Below are positions 26,419 through 36,051 of a DNA stretch of 64,000 bases, in pieces. The DNA lies in NCBI RefSeq assembly GCF_015319355.1, contig NZ_JADILU010000003.1, forward strand, positions 248,001 to 312,000. The letters are read 5' to 3'. The first letter of the stretch is position 1. Each line of letters opens with the position of its first letter. The position numbers and the translations under genes are program-made. The notes under the pieces were generated by a model that was given only the letters and a program-made list of their open reading frames with translations, did no database searches and was not told the origin of the DNA. The DNA comes from Psychroserpens luteus (lineage in GTDB: Bacteria > Bacteroidota > Bacteroidia > Flavobacteriales > Flavobacteriaceae).

Positions 26419-28848
26419 TTATCTCAACTCAGCACCAAGCTGTTTTTCAAAATTAGCTTGAAGTTTATTCATGATTTTATCAATTTGCTTATCTGTAAGT
26501 GTTTTGTGTTCATCTTGAATCATAAAACTCACAGCGTAACTTTTCTTTCCCTTCGGAAGATTTTTACCCTGATACACATCAAAAAGATCAACATCTTTAA
26601 GGAGTTGCTTTTCGGTTTGCATTGCAATTTTATCAATATCTTCAAAAGTAACATCGTTGTCTAATAGTAATGCAAAATCACGACGTACTTCAGGGTATTT
26701 AGGGATGTCTTTAAATTTGATTGTGTTGTGTGCTGCCATTTCAATGACATTATCCCAATTGAAATCGGCATAGAGAACTTCTTGAGAAATTCCGAAGTGC
26801 TTCAAAACCTTTTTATTTACAATCCCAAAGTCAACCAGTTTTTTCTTTCCAATTGATAAACTAATCCCTTCGCTAAATACATCATTTTTTACAGGAGACA
26901 CCTTATGTCTCGATAAACCTAAACGTTCTAGTGTACTATTTACAATACCTTTTAAGTAAAAGAAATCACTTTTTTGAACAGGAGCATTCCAACGTAAATT
27001 AGATTTGTTCCCTGTTAAAAACATAGAAAGATGCTTTAATTCTTCATAGCCTTCATTATAACTATGGTAGGTTTTTCCAAATTCATACAACTTTAAGTCA
27101 TCACGTTTTCTATTGATATTATAACTTACAGCTTCTAATCCAGAAAACAGTAAACTTTGGCGCATCACACTTAAATCGTTACTCAAAGGATTGAGCATTT
27201 CAACATTGTGCTCTTCTTTTAATTGATCACTTAAATCAATATATTTTGGAGTTGTAAGCGAATTTGATAAAATTTCAAAGAAGCCTTGAGACGATAATTG
27301 GTTTCCAATAATATTTTGAATCTTGTAATCTTCAAATTTAGACGTGTTAGAAATGGAAGCGTTTAACTTTTCTGTAGTACGAATATTATTGTAACCGTAC
27401 ACACGTAAAATTTCTTCTATGACATCTGCTTCACGCTGTACATCATTTCTGTATGCTGGAACAGTAAGGCCTAAACCTGTTTCTGTTACATTATTGACTT
27501 TAATCTCTAATGACGCTAAAATTCGTTTTATAGTTTCTTTTGGGATTTCTTCTCCAATCAATTTAGTCGCGTTATCAAAACTTAAACGGACTTGAAAATC
27601 TTCTATTTTCTTAGGATAAGAATCCATTAAATCACTAGAAATTTCTCCACCAGCAATCTCAACAATTAGTAAGGCAGCACGCTTTAAAGCGTAATCTGTA
27701 ATGTTAGGGTCAATACCTCGTTCAAATCTAAAAGAGGCATCTGTGTTTAGAGCGTGACGCTTAGCGGTTTTTCTAATACTCACCGGATTGAAATACGCGC
27801 TTTCCAAGAAAACACTAGTAGTTCCTTCTGATACTCCAGAATGAGCACCTCCAAAAACACCAGCAATACACATTGGCTTCTCTGCATCACAAATCATAAG
27901 GTCATCTGCGCTTAGCTCACGTTCTACATCATCAAGTGTTGTGAATTTTGTGCCTTCTGGTAACGTTTTTACAATTACTTTATTACCAGAAATTTTTGCA
28001 GCATCAAATGCATGTAAAGGTTGTCCTAATTCATGTAAGACATAATTAGTGATATCAACAATATTGTTTTTTGGCGTTAAGCCAATAGTCTTTAATCTGT
28101 TTTGTAGCCAGGCAGGAGACGAATCAACTTTAAGACCAGTAATGGTAACTCCACAATATCGAGGTGCTAAGTTGTAATCTTCAACATCAATACCAATTTT
28201 AAGAGTTCTGCTATCTACATGAAAAGAACTTACAGATGGTGTAATTAATTCAGTATTAATGTCATCTGTTTGTAATAATCCAGCTTTTAAATCACGAGCA
28301 ACACCATAATGACTCATCGCATCTGCTCTGTTTGGTGTTAAGCCAATTTCAAAAACTTCATCATTTTCAATATCAAAAATATCTGCAGCGAGTGCTCCAA
28401 CTTCTAATTTTTCATCAAGAACCATGATGCCATCATGAGATTTTCCAAGTCCTAATTCGTCTTCAGCGCAAATCATACCATGACTTTCTTCACCTCTAAT
28501 CTTACCTTTCTTGATTTTCCAAGCTTCGCCAGTTTCAGTATAAAGTGTCGTTCCAATAGTTGCAACAGGTACTTTTTGACCAGCAGTAACATTAGGTGCT
28601 CCACAAACAATTTGAAGCGGTTTATCACCACCAATATTGACTGTAGTTATTTTTAATCTGTCTGCATTTGGATGTTGTACGCAAGTTAAAACCTCACCTA
28701 CGACAATACCTTCTAGACCTCCTTTTACAGATTGGTAGCTGTCAATGCCTTCAATTTCTAAACCTAAATCGGTTAATAATTCTCCAGTTTTTTCAGCAGG
28801 CCAATCGGTTTTTAAAAATTGTTTTAGCCAATTATATGATATCTTCAT
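26419..28848 (-). CDS. pheT: Phenylalanyl-tRNA synthetase beta subunit
   Basis: Large subunit of the (alpha-beta)2 synthetase that charges tRNA-Phe. The 809 residues contain, in order, an N-terminal MKISYNWLKQFLKTDWPAEK, the OB-fold tRNA-binding domain (about 40-150, VVGEVLTCVQHPNADRLKITTVNIG), the B3/B4 editing region (TPNRADAMSHYGVARDLKA onward), the B5 domain, the catalytic-like core and the FDX-ACB anticodon domain (KFKDIPKYPEVRRDFALLL onward). pheS is not adjacent. A TATCTTTG box on the minus strand at 28876-28869 lies 20 bp before the start. Confidence 0.96.
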   Translation of the reverse strand: MKISYNWLKQFLKTDWPAEKTGELLTDLGLEIEGIDSYQSVKGGLEGIVVGEVLTCVQHPNADRLKITTVNIGGDKPLQIVCGAPNVTAGQKVPVATIGTTLYTETGEAWKIKKGKIRGEESHGMICAEDELGLGKSHDGIMVLDEKLEVGALAADIFDIENDEVFEIGLTPNRADAMSHYGVARDLKAGLLQTDDINTELITPSVSSFHVDSRTLKIGIDVEDYNLAPRYCGVTITGLKVDSSPAWLQNRLKTIGLTPKNNIVDITNYVLHELGQPLHAFDAAKISGNKVIVKTLPEGTKFTTLDDVERELSADDLMICDAEKPMCIAGVFGGAHSGVSEGTTSVFLESAYFNPVSIRKTAKRHALNTDASFRFERGIDPNITDYALKRAALLIVEIAGGEISSDLMDSYPKKIEDFQVRLSFDNATKLIGEEIPKETIKRILASLEIKVNNVTETGLGLTVPAYRNDVQREADVIEEILRVYGYNNIRTTEKLNASISNTSKFEDYKIQNIIGNQLSSQGFFEILSNSLTTPKYIDLSDQLKEEHNVEMLNPLSNDLSVMRQSLLFSGLEAVSYNINRKRDDLKLYEFGKTYHSYNEGYEELKHLSMFLTGNKSNLRWNAPVQKSDFFYLKGIVNSTLERLGLSRHKVSPVKNDVFSEGISLSIGKKKLVDFGIVNKKVLKHFGISQEVLYADFNWDNVIEMAAHNTIKFKDIPKYPEVRRDFALLLDNDVTFEDIDKIAMQTEKQLLKDVDLFDVYQGKNLPKGKKSYAVSFMIQDEHKTLTDKQIDKIMNKLQANFEKQLGAELR

Positions 28849-28937
28849 TGTCTTATTTTGTCAATTGCCAAAGATAATAATACTAATAGTTTCGAGGTTA
28901 TTTTTTGTTAAAAAATAGCCATAATCTTCTTTTTTTT

Positions 28938-28945
28938 CTTCGGAA
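28938..28945 (+). repeat. CTTCGGAA octamer, intergenic copy
   Basis: TTTTTTCTTCGGAAATTCT context between the divergent pheT and TlpA-like genes, showing the typical T-rich left and AAAT right flanks. Confidence 0.8.
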
Positions 28946-28983
28946 ATTCTAAAAATCCAAATTAGGTCATGTTATTAAACCCA

Positions 28984-29017
28984 TTGCTAGGCATTATTTG
29001 TAAGAAGTTTATCTTTG
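28984..29017 (+). promoter_or_regulatory. Promoter of the TlpA-like lipoprotein gene
   Basis: TTG at 28984-28986, 23 nt, then TATCTTTG at 29010-29017. Transcription would start near 29024, which makes the ATG at 29028 almost leaderless and favours the ATG at 29052. Confidence 0.6.
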
Positions 29018-29051
29018 CTGAGACTATATGTTTTTAATAACAAAGCCCATT

Positions 29052-30269
29052 ATGCGAAAATTACTTCTCTTACCAGTTTTACTTTTGATTTTTGGTTGCA
29101 ATCTTAATCGTCCAGATGCCTTGCAAGAAGGTGTTTGGAGAGCAGAGTTGCAACTTACAGAAACAGAGATGCTGCCATTTAATTTTGAAGTGACATCTCG
29201 TGACGCACTCAAAATTTTCAATGCAGGTGAGATAATTATGGTGACAGATATCGAGTATTCAAATGATACTATTGTTATAAAAACACCAGTTTTTGAGGGT
29301 TATATTAGAGCAGTTGTGAAAGATGGCACGTTAAAAGGGAGCTTTATAAAAGAGAGTTTGGATCGTGTGGTGCCTTTTTCTGCAGAAATTGGAAACAAAA
29401 CACGTTTCGATCTAAAAACGGAAACACCTAGTCAAAACGTTACTGGAAATTGGGAAACTGTGTTTAGTCCAGATTCCGAAGAAGATAAATATATAGCGAA
29501 AGGGACTTTTGAGCAAAAAGGTAATAGCGTTACAGGAACTTTTAGAACAACCACTGGAGATTACAGGTATTTAGAAGGCGTAATGGATGGAAATACTATG
29601 AAACTTTCAACTTTTGATGGAGCACATGCATTTTTATTTACTGCAGAAGTTAATGATAGTATCATGAACGGAAAGTTTTACTCAGGAAATCATTGGGTAG
29701 AACCTTTTACAGCTAAACGCAATGAAAATTATGAATTGCCAAGTGCAAATGAACTTACTTTTTTAAATGAAGGTTATGATGCATTAGAATTTACATTTCC
29801 TGATACAAACGGAAATCAAATCTCTTTATCTGATGATCAATTTAAAAACAAAGTTGTTGTTGTACAAATCATGGGAACGTGGTGTCCAAATTGTTTAGAT
29901 GAGAGTAAATATTATTCAGAATTTTATAATAGTAATGCTGAAAAAGATATAGAATTTGTGGCTTTAGCTTTTGAATATGCTAAATCTGAGGAAAAAGCTT
30001 TCTCAAGTATCAAACGATTAAAAGATGATATTGGAATTCAATATCCAATTCTTTTGGCTCAGTATGGTTCTTCAGATAAATCTAAAGCACAAGAAAAACT
30101 ACCAATGCTAAATCATGTATTGTCTTATCCAACTTCGATTTTTATTGATAAAAAAGGAAAGGTTAGAAAGATTCATACAGGGTTTAATGGTCCTGCAACA
30201 GGTGAGAAATTTATAGAATTTAAAGAGGAGTTTGAAACATTTATTACTGAGTTGTTAATAGAGGAATAA
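29052..30269 (+). CDS. TlpA-like thioredoxin-domain lipoprotein
   Basis: Exported redoxin of the TlpA/AlkylHydroperoxide-Redoxin group. The ATG at 29052 gives a clean lipoprotein signal (RKLLLLPVLLLIFGC); the earlier in-frame ATG at 29028 would sit within a few bases of the predicted transcription start. A beta-rich N-terminal region of about 230 residues (DUF4369-like repeats: GTFEQKGNSVTGTFRTT) precedes the thioredoxin fold with active-site WCPNC and cis-Pro YPTSIFIDKKGKVRKIHTGF. It probably reduces or exchanges disulfides in the periplasm. Length is 405 residues. Confidence 0.88.
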   Translation: MRKLLLLPVLLLIFGCNLNRPDALQEGVWRAELQLTETEMLPFNFEVTSRDALKIFNAGEIIMVTDIEYSNDTIVIKTPVFEGYIRAVVKDGTLKGSFIKESLDRVVPFSAEIGNKTRFDLKTETPSQNVTGNWETVFSPDSEEDKYIAKGTFEQKGNSVTGTFRTTTGDYRYLEGVMDGNTMKLSTFDGAHAFLFTAEVNDSIMNGKFYSGNHWVEPFTAKRNENYELPSANELTFLNEGYDALEFTFPDTNGNQISLSDDQFKNKVVVVQIMGTWCPNCLDESKYYSEFYNSNAEKDIEFVALAFEYAKSEEKAFSSIKRLKDDIGIQYPILLAQYGSSDKSKAQEKLPMLNHVLSYPTSIFIDKKGKVRKIHTGFNGPATGEKFIEFKEEFETFITELLIEE

Positions 30270-30275
30270 AAGGTT

Positions 30276-30884
30276 TTACACAAAGAAAAAATCTTTAACT
30301 CCACTTAGTATGCTTTGTATTGCATAAGACGCTAATATTAATCCCATAATTTTACTAATTACGGTAATCCCATATTCTCCAATTCTTTTTTGAACAAAGT
30401 TCGCAGCAAGTAATAATAAACATGTTATAGCAATGACAACTAAAACTAAAACAACTGTAAGTGCTTGTTGTTGGATAGTATATAAGTGATTGTCAGTCAT
30501 TAGAACAACAGCCATTATTGCGCCAGGAGATGCAATAGATGGTATGGCTACAGGGAATATCGTAACGTGTTTGTAATCTTTAATAGAATGTTTTTCTGTT
30601 TCGGGTTTTCCGTCTCCAAAAATCATTGTTAATGCAAATAGAAAAAGAATAACGCCTCCAGAAATTTGAAATGCATCCAGAGATACCTGCATACCTTCAA
30701 GTATTAATTGTCCTATTACAATGAAAAATAATAAAATGAAAAAGGCGATTATAGAAGCTCTGATAGCTATTTTTATTTTATGTTTTTTGTCAAATTGTTT
30801 AGTCGCTTCAAGATATACAGGTACTGAGCCTATAGGGTCTATAACTGCAATTAAAAAAAATATAGTGGTAACTACTTCTATCAT
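30276..30884 (-). CDS. MarC family integral membrane protein
   Basis: A 202-residue protein with six hydrophobic helices and the family motifs FFLIAVIDPIGSVPVYLE at the N-terminus and VAIPSIASPGAIMAVVLM in the middle. The MarC/NAAT family was once linked to multidrug resistance, but its function is unsettled; some archaeal members are reported to carry amino acids. It converges on the TlpA-like gene with 6 bp between stops. Confidence 0.92.
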   Translation of the reverse strand: MIEVVTTIFFLIAVIDPIGSVPVYLEATKQFDKKHKIKIAIRASIIAFFILLFFIVIGQLILEGMQVSLDAFQISGGVILFLFALTMIFGDGKPETEKHSIKDYKHVTIFPVAIPSIASPGAIMAVVLMTDNHLYTIQQQALTVVLVLVVIAITCLLLLAANFVQKRIGEYGITVISKIMGLILASYAIQSILSGVKDFFFV

Positions 30885-30957
30885 ATGTATTCTGTAAAAT
30901 AAATTAAGCCTTAATATAATATATCAAGGCTTAATTAGATAGTTTTAAGTGAAAAAA

Positions 30958-31434
30958 TTATTTTAAACTATTCTGAATAAGATGCTCCCATTTATGAATA
31001 ACATCTAACTCTCCATTTAATTGAAAATCATCTGTTTGATTGTAGATTTCAATGGTTTGTTCGTGTTTTATATTGTCAAGTGGATTCAAAATTAATTGTA
31101 GTCTTGCAATATTGTCTTGTTTACTTTTATTATTCGCTTTTTTAGAGTTTAAAATTCCGCAACTTTTAATTTTATTAAGATCAACGTGTTGTGATATTTC
31201 TTTTAACGAATTCTTTTTGTAAAAAAATAAATTATTATTTTTTTCATCTAATCCAATTGCAAAATTTTTAAATACTTCATATTCTGTTAAAGTGCAATTA
31301 TACTTACTTGCTAGTGCTTTTAAAGATTTTAAGATTTTGCGTTCTTTTTTCTTTTGTTGTTGTTGTATGAGTGCAACGGGTGCGATAACTAACAGTACTA
31401 ATACTGCTGATGTAATTGTTACTCCTAAATTCAT
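30958..31434 (-). CDS. Hypothetical membrane-anchored protein
   Basis: A 158-residue protein with one N-terminal helix (about 6-24) followed by a basic QQQQKKKERKILKSLK stop-transfer segment and a cytoplasmic-looking domain with FAIGLDEKNNNLFFY and LQLILNP, reminiscent of small PH-like or regulatory domains. I do not recognise the family. It lies upstream of the MarC gene on the same strand (73 bp apart). Confidence 0.65.
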   Translation of the reverse strand: MNLGVTITSAVLVLLVIAPVALIQQQQKKKERKILKSLKALASKYNCTLTEYEVFKNFAIGLDEKNNNLFFYKKNSLKEISQHVDLNKIKSCGILNSKKANNKSKQDNIARLQLILNPLDNIKHEQTIEIYNQTDDFQLNGELDVIHKWEHLIQNSLK

Positions 31435-31534
31435 TTTAAAAATATTAAGTTATTGTATTGGTGTTCTAGCATTGTGTAAATACAATGCTTAATTAATTTT
31501 TGTCATAAAATGACAGCTTAATAGTTAAAATGGA

Positions 31535-31903
31535 TTACCAGAAGGTATGAAAAGGGAATATAATATCTGTAGTTAAAAAACTCAGAAAAAGATTTCTTGA
31601 ATATTGAAGAAATCTATTGCGCTTAATTAAGGTTTCATGCTTACTAATGCTTGCTTTAGTATCAGCATCTGTTAGTTTTTTTAAGCATGTTGGAGAAAAT
31701 GTATTTTGATTGTTCGTAAAGATTCTTTCAAAAGAATCATTTGCGTGTACGTAGCTAACAGGTTTTACAGATGAATCTTCTAAGTCGTTTTCTGATACCT
31801 CAAAATAAGTTTCATTAGTTAAGCTTACATCAGTATTTGGGTATGCTGCAAAAAAGCAGAATCCCAAGACTAAGGTTATAAAAGATGTAAGTTTAATTTT
31901 CAT
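31535..31903 (-). CDS. Small exported hypothetical protein
   Basis: A 122-residue protein with a signal peptide (KIKLTSFITLVLGFCFFAAYPN), a polar acidic middle and a short aromatic C-terminus (FLSFLTTDIIFPFHTFW). No family recognised. A CAAAATTA (minus-strand TAATTTTG) box lies at 31908-31915, only 4 bp upstream of the ATG, so either the start or the box is wrong. Confidence 0.5.
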   Translation of the reverse strand: MKIKLTSFITLVLGFCFFAAYPNTDVSLTNETYFEVSENDLEDSSVKPVSYVHANDSFERIFTNNQNTFSPTCLKKLTDADTKASISKHETLIKRNRFLQYSRNLFLSFLTTDIIFPFHTFW

Positions 31904-31939
31904 ACCGCAAAATTAATGTTTTTTTTAATCTGAAATACT

Positions 31940-31947
31940 TTCCGAAG
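31940..31947 (-). repeat. CTTCGGAA octamer, intergenic copy
   Basis: TTCCGAAG on the plus strand (octamer on minus) in the spacer upstream of the small exported protein; the minus-strand context is TTTTTTCTTCGGAAAG. Confidence 0.8.
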
Positions 31948-32080
31948 AAAAAATCATACTAGATAAAATAGTTTAGCAACAGATGATAAATCTACAGAGT
32001 CTGAAGTAGAGTTTATTAGGTTTGTAGACAGTTCATTAGGTGAATAATGATGTAACTATTTTGAGCATGTAGACTTTATT

Positions 32081-33661
32081 CTATTTTAAGATTATTTTAT
32101 GAGTTTCGGTTAATTTATCAGTATTAATCTTAACAAAGTAATACCCTTTATTTAGATTTTCTAAATTAATCGTTTTTGGATTAGAATTCAATATAATATC
32201 TTCCTTGTAAATGATTTTTCCATTGATATCAATAATTGAAATATCTGCAATACTTGTGGTTGTAAGAGATTTTATAGTAATGTTAGAGCTTGTAATACTA
32301 GGAGTGATATTAAAGTGTTTTGTAGTCTCAACTTCGGAAACATTCAAAGCGTTTTCATTATCATATCTTGCTAATGCAAATTGTTCTTCTGGATAGGTAG
32401 ACATAGAGAAACCAGCAAGTATTAGCTTGTTTGGTTGGATGATAAAATCTCTTGCTCTATCATGTGTTCCAGAGAAATCTGTAGTTACTAATCCATTGGT
32501 ACCAAAATTGGTGTCTAATTGGCCATCATAATCGTATTTTGCAATGGCGAAATCTTCAGCTTGTCCACTTTGTGAAGCTCTCCCTACAGCAAAAATTTCA
32601 TTAGAATCAGATATTTTCAGTTTAAAAATTTGGGATGTTCCACCAGTAAAAACAGTTATTGCTTTTCCGTTGTTACCAAAAGTTGGATCGAGATTACCAC
32701 TAATATCTAATCTAACGGTTGCAAAACTAAAAACGTAAGGTATGCCATCAGTATCATTTCCTACCGCATAACCAGAAATTAGAGACTTTCCATCTGGTAG
32801 GCTTATCAAGGTATGAGAGATGCATGAGCCACTTAGTACATTTAGTACGACTGTTCCGTTATTTCCAAAGGTAGTGTCTAGTTCTCCGTTGTTAAGATAT
32901 CTAACAATTGCCATTCTGCCTTGACTAGATCCAGAGGCTAAAACCGTGCCTCCAGATGCAATAATCTTACCATCAAAGGTAATATCTACGTCATTAAAAT
33001 ATTCGCTTCTATTATTTATAATCAATGTTTGTTTGCCATCATCACTAAAGGTGTTGTCTAATGTGCCATTAGGAAGTAGTCTCGCTATTGCCATTTTGTA
33101 AATTATATTTCCATCTGTGTAGCCAGCGACAATAATTTTACCATCAGGTTGTAGTGCTAGTGATGATGGACGCTCGTCATCATTGCCAAAAGTGATGGTT
33201 GCAACACCATTATTACCAAAAGATGTATCATAAGTGCCATCTTGATTTATTCTAGCTACAATAAAGTCATAATCATCATCTTCATTTTTAGTTTCTGAAG
33301 TAATTAAGATTTTTCCATCAGGTTGTTTAATCATGTCTTTGATGTGTTCTCTAGATCCATTGAAATTTAATATGAGTTTTCCGTTTGTTCCAAAAGCAGT
33401 ATTAAGGCTGCCATCTTGATTATAACTTAATAAAGATGCAAACTCATATCCAGCAGTTCCTCCTGCTAAAATTTTACCATCATCTGTTTCTAAAAGAGCC
33501 TTAAAGAAATTGTTATCGTCACTATTTGTTATTGGAGTAGTGATCATTCCGTTAGTTCCAAAAGAGGTGTCTAGTGTTTCATTTTGTCCGTAAAGTTGAC
33601 CTAAGCTAATAGAAATCAATATGAGAATTATGTTGAATTGGTGTGTAATTTTTACTGTCAT
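32081..33661 (-). CDS. Delta-60 repeat protein with T9SS C-terminal sorting domain
   Basis: A 526-residue secreted protein. After a signal peptide (IILILISISLGQLYGQ) come seven delta-60 repeats, each starting LDTSFGTNG-like (LNTAFGTNG, YDTSFGNNG, LDNTFSDDG, LDTTFGNNG, LDPTFGNNG, LDTNFGTNG) and containing QPDGKI(L/I)(I/V)AG. These form a beta-propeller-like array. The last about 80 residues (ITPSITSSNITIKSL...ISIIDINGKIIY...LNKGYYFVKI) are a type A Por secretion tail, so it is a substrate of the type IX secretion system. Confidence 0.92.
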   Translation of the reverse strand: MTVKITHQFNIILILISISLGQLYGQNETLDTSFGTNGMITTPITNSDDNNFFKALLETDDGKILAGGTAGYEFASLLSYNQDGSLNTAFGTNGKLILNFNGSREHIKDMIKQPDGKILITSETKNEDDDYDFIVARINQDGTYDTSFGNNGVATITFGNDDERPSSLALQPDGKIIVAGYTDGNIIYKMAIARLLPNGTLDNTFSDDGKQTLIINNRSEYFNDVDITFDGKIIASGGTVLASGSSQGRMAIVRYLNNGELDTTFGNNGTVVLNVLSGSCISHTLISLPDGKSLISGYAVGNDTDGIPYVFSFATVRLDISGNLDPTFGNNGKAITVFTGGTSQIFKLKISDSNEIFAVGRASQSGQAEDFAIAKYDYDGQLDTNFGTNGLVTTDFSGTHDRARDFIIQPNKLILAGFSMSTYPEEQFALARYDNENALNVSEVETTKHFNITPSITSSNITIKSLTTTSIADISIIDINGKIIYKEDIILNSNPKTINLENLNKGYYFVKINTDKLTETHKIILK

Positions 33662-33760
33662 GTCAAATGGTATTTAAAAACTTTTCAAAAGTATTGTATT
33701 CAATGTTAAATTTATAGGCTTAACAGCTAAGAACTGGCAATAGCCAATATTTAAATCTAA

Positions 33761-34339
33761 TTATCTTAAGAAGCCATTAATCCTGCGCTTTAAGCGATTT
33801 GTTATATTCAGACTCAACACATCACTTACATAATGAAGTGTGCCAGTTTTATCAAGAATGACGTTGTAAGGATAATGTGGTATTTTGAAACGCTCAGCTA
33901 ATTCTCGTCCTTTTGGTATGATTGTTAAATCAAACGGATGTAATTCTAGAAATTTGTCTAAAGATTTCTTGTTATCTAGAGCAACAGCTAAAAACACAAC
34001 ATCTTTATCTTTAAACTTTGTTTTTAATTCGTTAAGATCTGGGATTTCTGCAACACAAGGCTTACAATGGATAAACCAAAAATTCATTAACACAACTTTA
34101 CCCTTAAGACTTTCTAGTGTATGGATGTTTCCGTCAATATCTTCTATTACAAGCTCATTAAGCGTTGTGCCATCTAATTCTTTTCTATCTGCTTTATCTT
34201 TTTCTTTTTTAATCTTATAGTTAGCTTCCATTTCTGCTAGCTCTTCTTCAGAGAAAGACTTCTTTTCATTGTTCTGGCTAAGGCAAATATTTAGCGTAAA
34301 TGCTAAAATAAGAGTTAGTATTAATGATTTTGTATTCAT
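33761..34339 (-). CDS. TlpA-family thiol:disulfide oxidoreductase
   Basis: Exported redoxin, 192 residues: signal peptide (SLILTLILAFTLNICLSQ), then a charged linker rich in Glu and Lys, then a thioredoxin fold with KGKVVLMNFWFIHCKPCVAEIP (active site CKPC) and cis-Pro HYPYNVILDKTG. It probably keeps periplasmic cysteines reduced. It lies 3 bp from the MiaE-like hydroxylase on the same strand and is probably co-transcribed with it. Confidence 0.9.
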   Translation of the reverse strand: MNTKSLILTLILAFTLNICLSQNNEKKSFSEEELAEMEANYKIKKEKDKADRKELDGTTLNELVIEDIDGNIHTLESLKGKVVLMNFWFIHCKPCVAEIPDLNELKTKFKDKDVVFLAVALDNKKSLDKFLELHPFDLTIIPKGRELAERFKIPHYPYNVILDKTGTLHYVSDVLSLNITNRLKRRINGFLR

Positions 34340-34342
34340 AAT

Positions 34343-34930
34343 TTAGCCGTGTATAGATTCTGATTTTCCATAGCTTTTTATGACCTCACCTTCAAATTCT
34401 ACAAGTTCTTGCCATCTCTTATCAACGTCAATATCCTTACCATATTTTCTAGCAAAACCAATAAATGTGGTGTAGTGTCCAGCTTCACTCACCATTAAAT
34501 CATAATAAAATTGAGATAATTCAGGGTCTTTAATACGTTGGGATAATAATTTGAAACGTTCGCAGCTACGAGCTTCTATCATTGCAGAAAACAGTAAGCG
34601 ATCCACCATGCTTTGTAAGTGACTTCCGCCTTTATTCATAAATTTGTAGAGTTCATTGACGTAACTGTCTTTTCGTTCTCTGCCTAGCGTATAACCTCGT
34701 TTTTTTATAATCTCATGTACCATTTGAAAATGCTCTAATTCTTCTTTAGCGAGTTCAAGTAAATCGGTTACTAAATCTGGATATTGAGAGTTATGTGTGA
34801 TAATCGTAATCGCATTGGTACATGCTTTTTGCTCACACCAAGCGTGATCTGTTAAGATTTCTTCAATATTGTCTTCTGCAAGTTTAGCCCAACGAGGATC
34901 GGTTTCTAATTTGAGGTGAAGCATGCTCAT
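34343..34930 (-). CDS. MiaE-like tRNA-(ms2io6A37) hydroxylase
   Basis: Non-heme di-iron monooxygenase of the ferritin-like fold that hydroxylates the isopentenyl group of ms2i6A37 in tRNA. I start at the ATG at 34930 (195 residues, MSMLHLKLETDPRWAKLAEDN); the frame extends upstream to 35029 but overlaps the amine oxidase gene and the added part is not family-like. Iron-ligand segments are EELEHFQMV, EARSCERFK and SEAGHYTTF, and HAWCEQKA carries the first Glu. It is 25 bp downstream of the amine oxidase. Confidence 0.88.
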   Translation of the reverse strand: MSMLHLKLETDPRWAKLAEDNIEEILTDHAWCEQKACTNAITIITHNSQYPDLVTDLLELAKEELEHFQMVHEIIKKRGYTLGRERKDSYVNELYKFMNKGGSHLQSMVDRLLFSAMIEARSCERFKLLSQRIKDPELSQFYYDLMVSEAGHYTTFIGFARKYGKDIDVDKRWQELVEFEGEVIKSYGKSESIHG

Positions 34931-34955
34931 AATTCTAATTTTTTGATAAAGATAA

Positions 34956-36023
34956 TTATAAAAGTGATTTAATTTGATTGAAAACCTGCTGAGCACTTCG
35001 TACTGCGCCTTCCATTTTACCAGAAGCATAAGTGCTGGTTTCTGTTCCTGTAATGAATAAAGTGCTATTTAAAAATGGTTTTTGAAAAAGCAGGTGACCA
35101 TTATTTTTCTGTGGCATTATAAAGTCATTGTAACTTGAAGTCGTAAAATGTTCACCACTCCAAACTAATTCTTCATAAGACAAAAAACTTCTCACTTGAT
35201 TCCCGTAATATTGCTCTAATTGTTGAAGAGCTAATTCTTGTCTTTCAGCTTTGGAGTGGTTATGAAATTCTTTGTTCATAAAGCCAACTAAGGCGTGTTG
35301 AGTGTCGTCTGCACTTGAATGATCGTAGAATTCCTGTAACGGACTTACATTACTATAAATCGTACCACTAGTGTTTTCACCTCTCCAAAACGGTTCTTTG
35401 AATGTGAATCCAACTTTAATAGAATCGTGCATCCAAGTATGTGTGTTTTGCATCATATTTTTTACTTCGGAAGGTAATTCAGGTTTAACCTCAATAGATC
35501 TTTCAAATAGGTAAGGAGGTAGCGTAGAAACAATATGTTTACACACAAATTCATGAGCTTCAGACTTTGCTAAAATAAAATCGTCATGCTTTTCTATTGA
35601 AGAAACCACACAGTTAGTGATTATCTGATTAGGTTTTATTTCTTCTGATAAAGCGTTAATAATGCTTTGAGTTCCGTTTGTAATACGATAGCTCGCTTGA
35701 CCGCTTTGTGGTAAATTAACCAATTGTGGTGGATTTGCTTTACTTGCTTCGTAGATAGCAGTCTTTCCGTAGAATTGCTCAAAAACATCAAGTTTCAACA
35801 TTTTTAATAGCTTTAAAAGCTCAGTATGCTCATTGACAAGCCATGTTGCTCCAAGTTCAATAGGTGCTTGATTGGTGTTTTGTTTCGTGTGAATACGTCC
35901 TCCATTTCGATCTCTTGCTTCTACAAGTATTACAGAAACATCAAGTTGTTTTAAATAATAGGCAAGTGTGAGACCTGTTAAGCCTGCTCCAATAATTAGC
36001 ACATCTGTGGTTGTCTTTAACAT
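34956..36023 (-). CDS. FAD-dependent amine oxidase (flavin monoamine oxidase family)
   Basis: Flavoprotein of the NAD(P)/FAD-dependent amine oxidase group, 355 residues. The Rossmann motif is VLIIGAGLTGLTLAYYL with EARDRNGGRIHT, ELGATWLV follows, and the C-terminal FAD-binding end is FITGTETSTYASGKMEGAVRS. The substrate is unknown (amines or a protoporphyrinogen-like compound). It is upstream of the MiaE-like gene and downstream of recG on the same strand (28 bp), so the set recG-oxidase-miaE-tlpA may be one transcript. Confidence 0.9.
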   Translation of the reverse strand: MLKTTTDVLIIGAGLTGLTLAYYLKQLDVSVILVEARDRNGGRIHTKQNTNQAPIELGATWLVNEHTELLKLLKMLKLDVFEQFYGKTAIYEASKANPPQLVNLPQSGQASYRITNGTQSIINALSEEIKPNQIITNCVVSSIEKHDDFILAKSEAHEFVCKHIVSTLPPYLFERSIEVKPELPSEVKNMMQNTHTWMHDSIKVGFTFKEPFWRGENTSGTIYSNVSPLQEFYDHSSADDTQHALVGFMNKEFHNHSKAERQELALQQLEQYYGNQVRSFLSYEELVWSGEHFTTSSYNDFIMPQKNNGHLLFQKPFLNSTLFITGTETSTYASGKMEGAVRSAQQVFNQIKSLL

Positions 36024-36051
36024 TTAGAATTGTAGGTTGTTTGTATCGTTC

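Noticed and set aside
34931-35029. Long N-terminus for the MiaE-like protein
   Set aside because: It would overlap the amine oxidase gene and is not part of the family.
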